Below are positions 5,750 to 8,944 of a stretch of DNA of 8,944 bases, one piece after another. Positions within the stretch are counted from its first letter, which is position 1. Each line of letters starts with the position of its first letter. Source of the DNA: Nitratifractor sp. Lineage in GTDB: Bacteria; Campylobacterota; Campylobacteria; Campylobacterales; Sulfurovaceae. The notes beneath the pieces are model-generated. The model searched no databases. It saw nothing but the letters and a program-made list of their open reading frames with translations, and had not been told where the DNA came from. Location: the NCBI GenBank assembly GCA_015485845.1, contig WFSU01000162.1, forward strand, positions 1 through 8,944. The letters run 5' to 3'. A program made the position numbers and the translations under genes.

Positions 5750-8700
5750 ATGAAAAAGTTTTTATTTCTTTTAGTTTTACCTGTTTATCTTTTTGCTTCG
5801 TCTGCACCTAATCCTTATTCGTGTTGTGATGATTCTGATATTCCCGTATTGATTGCCGAATCTGTTTATGTTGGCGATCTTTACTACAAGCCTGATTCAT
5901 TGTGTGCTAGATCAGAAGGCCCAAATTATCATTATGTTTACCAATTTGTTTCAGACCCTATTCGAGTTCCCGCAACTGAGGATCAAGAGGCATATGATAA
6001 ATATATTGTTAAAGATTATGCATGTACAACTTGTGATCAACCCGACACAAACTACACAGCCCCACAAAACTGGCAGCCAAGACCGGATCTCTATTATTTA
6101 AACGGGTGTACAGGTGAAGAAGCAGGAAGTATCGAACAATGTACCGAAAAAAATGGCGCTACCTTTTCCAAAAGGACTAACTGTTGCACCGAGACCACCT
6201 GCTTTGTTCCTTCTTGCGACCACAACGACACCACCTTCCCACCCATAGCCGCCAACGAAAAGGTCATAGACGCATGGGACGAGCCTGACGATCACAGCGC
6301 GCAGTGTGCCAACAACCACGGCACCGTTCAGGAAAAAACCGTCTCCTGCAAAAAACACTACCGGTGTGTCGCTCCGAATGACTTCTGCCCTGCGGAGGGG
6401 GATGTACCTATTAGTTCTTATGTTTCTCCTCGTGGACAGGTGTTTCATGAGGACATTGCCTTACCGGGTGTCGGGTTTGGCCTCCACTACTCTTCGGCCA
6501 ATCGTGACGATACCTCCATCGCGCCGGGCTGGTCGCTGAGTGTGGGGGCTCGGATGGCGGATGGTCGCGTCTATTTCGGCTCGGGGACGATTCGTTTGCT
6601 GCGGAGCTATACTAGTGAAGGGGGGCTTGCGATCATCCCCCACGGTGACGAAGCGTATTGGTTTGATACCAACGGGACGCTGCGGCGGATCGAGGATCTG
6701 CATACCCGTCAGCTCCATACGGCATTTATCTACAATGGTGCAGGACGCCTGATCGGGGTGGAAGATCGCTACGGGCAGACGACGACCATCGAGCGGGATG
6801 CCAACGGTACCGCCACGGCCATCGTCGCCCCCACGGGGCAGAGGACGCTGCTGCAGATCGATGCGCAGGGGGATCTGACCGAAGTACAGTATGAGGATAC
6901 GAGTGCGTATCACTTCGAGTACGCCGACCATCTCATGACGCAGGAGATCGAACCAGACGGCAATGCGTTTGAGCATCGGTTTGCCGACGGGAAAGTTACT
7001 CAGGTGATCGATGCGGAGCAGGGGGTGTGGGATTTTGCTACGGCACAGCAGGCGCAGAGCTTCTCCCGTACGGTTCAGTATGCTTCGGGTGAGCAAACCC
7101 GGTATCTCCACCCTTATGCCCGGGGCGGAACGATCCGAACCGAGACGATCCTGCCCACAGGCGACAGAGTCATCTACGAAGATGCACTCGATGAAAACAA
7201 CCGCACGATTACCCGCTGCGGTATGCGGACGACACTTCAGTACAGGATGGATGATGCAGGGCATCTTGACCGTGATCCTTATTCGCAGCGCCCCTTCCTC
7301 GAGCGTCGGACGGTGACGACGCCTTCGGGCTTGCAGCAGGTGACGACGTACGCCCGCACCTACGACAACAACGGCGGCCTGCTCAAAGCCCGCACCGACA
7401 TCACCACCCGCAACGGCCATACCGCCTCCGTCCATGAGGATTACAACCAAAGCACCGTCACCTACCGCTCCCCCGAAGGGCGTCGGAGTGTGATCGAATA
7501 TGATGACAAGCAGCAGCCGATCACCGTGCGTACGGGAAATCGCCTGCCGATCCACTATACCTACGATGCACACGGCCGACTCACCGAGACCGCTCAGGGG
7601 GGACGCCGATACCGCTACACCTATGATGCACGCGGCAACCGGATCACGGCAGAAGACCTCCAGCGACACCTCGTGACCCGCTACGATTACGACCGGCTTG
7701 GCCGCGTGACGCAGGTGACATATCCCGACGGTGCGGTCGAGACGTTTGCCTACGATCCCAACAGCAACCTGATCGTCCGTACGGTGCCCACTCCGGCTGA
7801 GCACACCTTCGCCTACAACGGCGTCAACCGTCCTGTGAGCCTCACCGATCCGGCCGGCCATACTACCCGCTACACCTATGACAAGCAGCGCCGCGTGAAG
7901 AGCATCACACGTCCCGGCGGCCGCACCATCACCTACACTTATGCCCAGGGGCGTCTTGCGACGATCGAGACTCCGGAGGGGAGCACCACCTACCGCTATG
8001 CCTGCGACGCGCTCCCGGCTGCGATCACCACTTCAGCAGGGGAGGGTCTCCGCTACACCTACGACGGGACACTCCCTGTGACGGTCACGACCGAGGGGAC
8101 GCTGAATCAAACCCTGCACTACACCTACGGCACGGATCTAATGCCAACGAGCCTGCGCTATGCCGGTCAGGAGACACATTACGGATACGACGGGGACGGG
8201 CTGCTGGTACGCAGCGGAGCGTTTGCCATCACCCGCGACGTGCAGGACGGCTCAGTGCGTCGGATCACTGACGGCACATGGACACGCACCATGGCGTACA
8301 ACGACTATGGAGAAGTGTCCGCCGAAGAGGATGGAGACTTCGGTTATACGCTCGAGCGCCAAGATACCGGACGTATCCGCACCAAGACAGACCATCTTGC
8401 CGACAGGAATGTGACCTATACCTATCGCTACGACCGCCGGGGCAGACTGGTCGAGGTCAATGCTTCCAAGAGTCTCTTGAACCTCCCCGGGCCCAATCTC
8501 TTAAAAAATGCCGGGTTTGAGTCGCTCGAGGGAGAGCGGCCGCAGTTTTGGCATCCTTATGGCATCAACACGACTCCTGTGACGGATACCGATGCCCACA
8601 GCGGTGATGTCTCGGTCACGATTACCAACGACACATCAGGCAACTCTGGCTGGAGAGGCGAAGCGATCGCCATCGATCATCAAAAAACACTCACGTTCAG

Positions 8701-8944
8701 CGGCTGGAGCAAAGCCGATGATGTGAGCCCCGGTGCGCTCTATGCGCTGGACTTCAAGGTGACGTTTGAGGACGGTACCTACCTTTGGTATTACGGAGAC
8801 ACCCGATTTGCCACCGGCACCCACGACTGGCAGCAGATCAAGATCACGCGAACCTTTGACAAGCCGGTCGTCAGTGTCCGCCCCTATGTCCTCCTCTATC
8901 GTGGGACGGGGACGGTGTGGTTTGATGATGTGAGTGTTCAGGTG
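5750..8944 (+). CDS. Large secreted RHS/YD-repeat protein with cysteine-rich N-terminus (partial, runs off the window)
   Basis: I translated every codon from ATG 5750 to the last base and found no stop: 1065 residues, with the C-terminus missing. Residues 1-17 (MKKFLFLLVLPVYLFAS) form a Sec signal peptide with no lipobox. Residues 25-213 hold 15 cysteines, including a duplicated motif (131/145/151/156 and 186/200/206/213). Residues about 219-265 look like an RHS entry region (SPRGQVFHEDIALPG, then YSSAN and APGWSLS, as in DUF6531-type domains). Residues 300-600 are beta-rich with degenerate repeats. Residues 602-902 carry YD repeats such as YTYDAHGRL, YTYDARGN, YDYDRLGRV and YRYDRRGRL. Residues 915-1065 resemble a jelly-roll binding domain (NLLKNAGFE, FSGWSKAD, TGTHDWQQI, VWFDDVSV). 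In known RHS proteins these repeats build a hollow shell round a C-terminal cargo, often a toxin; the core motif and any toxin or immunity gene lie outside. The first ~300 bases are about 37% G+C, whereas lines counted later are 63-67%. Confidence 0.9.
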   Translation, partial: MKKFLFLLVLPVYLFASSAPNPYSCCDDSDIPVLIAESVYVGDLYYKPDSLCARSEGPNYHYVYQFVSDPIRVPATEDQEAYDKYIVKDYACTTCDQPDTNYTAPQNWQPRPDLYYLNGCTGEEAGSIEQCTEKNGATFSKRTNCCTETTCFVPSCDHNDTTFPPIAANEKVIDAWDEPDDHSAQCANNHGTVQEKTVSCKKHYRCVAPNDFCPAEGDVPISSYVSPRGQVFHEDIALPGVGFGLHYSSANRDDTSIAPGWSLSVGARMADGRVYFGSGTIRLLRSYTSEGGLAIIPHGDEAYWFDTNGTLRRIEDLHTRQLHTAFIYNGAGRLIGVEDRYGQTTTIERDANGTATAIVAPTGQRTLLQIDAQGDLTEVQYEDTSAYHFEYADHLMTQEIEPDGNAFEHRFADGKVTQVIDAEQGVWDFATAQQAQSFSRTVQYASGEQTRYLHPYARGGTIRTETILPTGDRVIYEDALDENNRTITRCGMRTTLQYRMDDAGHLDRDPYSQRPFLERRTVTTPSGLQQVTTYARTYDNNGGLLKARTDITTRNGHTASVHEDYNQSTVTYRSPEGRRSVIEYDDKQQPITVRTGNRLPIHYTYDAHGRLTETAQGGRRYRYTYDARGNRITAEDLQRHLVTRYDYDRLGRVTQVTYPDGAVETFAYDPNSNLIVRTVPTPAEHTFAYNGVNRPVSLTDPAGHTTRYTYDKQRRVKSITRPGGRTITYTYAQGRLATIETPEGSTTYRYACDALPAAITTSAGEGLRYTYDGTLPVTVTTEGTLNQTLHYTYGTDLMPTSLRYAGQETHYGYDGDGLLVRSGAFAITRDVQDGSVRRITDGTWTRTMAYNDYGEVSAEEDGDFGYTLERQDTGRIRTKTDHLADRNVTYTYRYDRRGRLVEVNASKSLLNLPGPNLLKNAGFESLEGERPQFWHPYGINTTPVTDTDAHSGDVSVTITNDTSGNSGWRGEAIAIDHQKTLTFSGWSKADDVSPGALYALDFKVTFEDGTYLWYYGDTRFATGTHDWQQIKITRTFDKPVVSVRPYVLLYRGTGTVWFDDVSVQV
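6137..6217 (+). repeat. Cysteine module, copy 1, in the RHS protein N-terminus
   Basis: Encodes residues 130-156. Cys131-x13-Cys145-x5-Cys151-x4-Cys156 with Gln before the first Cys, a Gly five residues after it, and C-F-V-P near the end. Confidence 0.6.
6302..6388 (+). repeat. Cysteine module, copy 2, in the RHS protein N-terminus
   Basis: Encodes residues 185-213. Cys186-x13-Cys200-x5-Cys206-x6-Cys213 with Gln before the first Cys, a Gly five residues after it, and C-V-A-P near the end. The first two spacings equal those of copy 1. Confidence 0.6.
7553..8455 (+). repeat. YD-repeat array of the RHS protein
   Basis: Encodes residues 602-902. At least six recognisable Tyr-Asp units of about 20 residues have the form Y-x-Y-D-x-x-G-R, the clearest at residues 603-611, 623-630, 645-653, 708-716, 768-772 and 893-900. 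Several are eroded. At the DNA level the units recur as variants of TACACCTAYGA. Confidence 0.85.
8492..8944 (+). other. Jelly-roll-like domain at the visible end of the RHS protein
   Basis: Encodes residues 915-1065. The pattern NLLKNAGFE, later FSGWSKAD, FEDGTYLWY, TGTHDWQQI and VWFDDVSV follows the strand order of carbohydrate-binding-module-like beta sandwiches (CBM4/9-like). It follows the last YD unit after a short linker. Binding function is inferred from family resemblance only. Confidence 0.6.

Noticed and set aside
6461..7861. 466-codon open frame on the minus strand
   Set aside because: It lies wholly antisense to the YD-repeat gene, whose plus-strand translation has clear domain structure. 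The antisense product shows no recognisable domain or motif; long antisense frames are expected in GC-rich repeats.

Overview
The window reads as a chromosomal segment of a GC-rich Campylobacterota (Epsilonproteobacteria) relative. The type I glutamine synthetase carries Phe where enterobacterial GlnA has the adenylylation Tyr, and it ends in STYSC, as I recall for Helicobacter-type GlnA. Several predicted promoters are a perfect TATAAT with little recognisable -35. The assignment is an inference; a GC-rich genus such as Nitratifractor or a Sulfurovum relative would fit. Core genes are about 60-65% G+C where I counted, while two blocks (the lipoprotein pair and the start of the RHS gene) fall to roughly 32-47%.

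Layout. (1) 1-1944, plus strand: an oxyanion ABC transporter operon of the Wtp/Mod type. It holds the C-terminal end of the binding protein, the ATPase (probably starting at GTG 164) and the permease, with overlapping or translationally coupled junctions. (2) 1948-2981, minus strand: two AT-richer genes for small lipoproteins, read from a TATAAT promoter near 3010. They share an undescribed module with four cysteines: two tandem copies in the upstream gene and one in the downstream gene. A perfect 11-bp hairpin between them buries the Shine-Dalgarno and start codon of the second gene. (3) 3136-4569, minus: glnA with its own promoter and a weak terminator-like hairpin. (4) 4642-5421, minus: a PHP-family histidinol-phosphatase, possibly leaderless. 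(5) 5422-5749: a divergent intergenic region with a cluster of palindromes, a TATAAT box and a (GA)7 tract. (6) 5750 to the right edge, plus: one uninterrupted reading frame of 1065 codons that leaves the window. It encodes a secreted RHS/YD-repeat protein.

The RHS gene is the main discovery. Because it has no stop codon inside the window, stop-to-stop ORF calling can miss it and report antisense shadows instead, such as a 466-codon frame at 6461-7861. The protein has a signal peptide, an unusual AT-rich cysteine-rich N-terminal region with 15 Cys and a duplicated C-x13-C-x5-C module, an RHS entry domain, YD repeats, and then a jelly-roll-like domain. The part that would show a toxin tip or other C-terminal cargo lies beyond base 8944.

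The transporter (molybdate/tungstate for cofactors), GlnA (ammonium assimilation) and the histidinol-phosphatase (histidine synthesis) are housekeeping functions. The lipoprotein pair and the RHS gene look like accessory surface or secreted functions placed among them.
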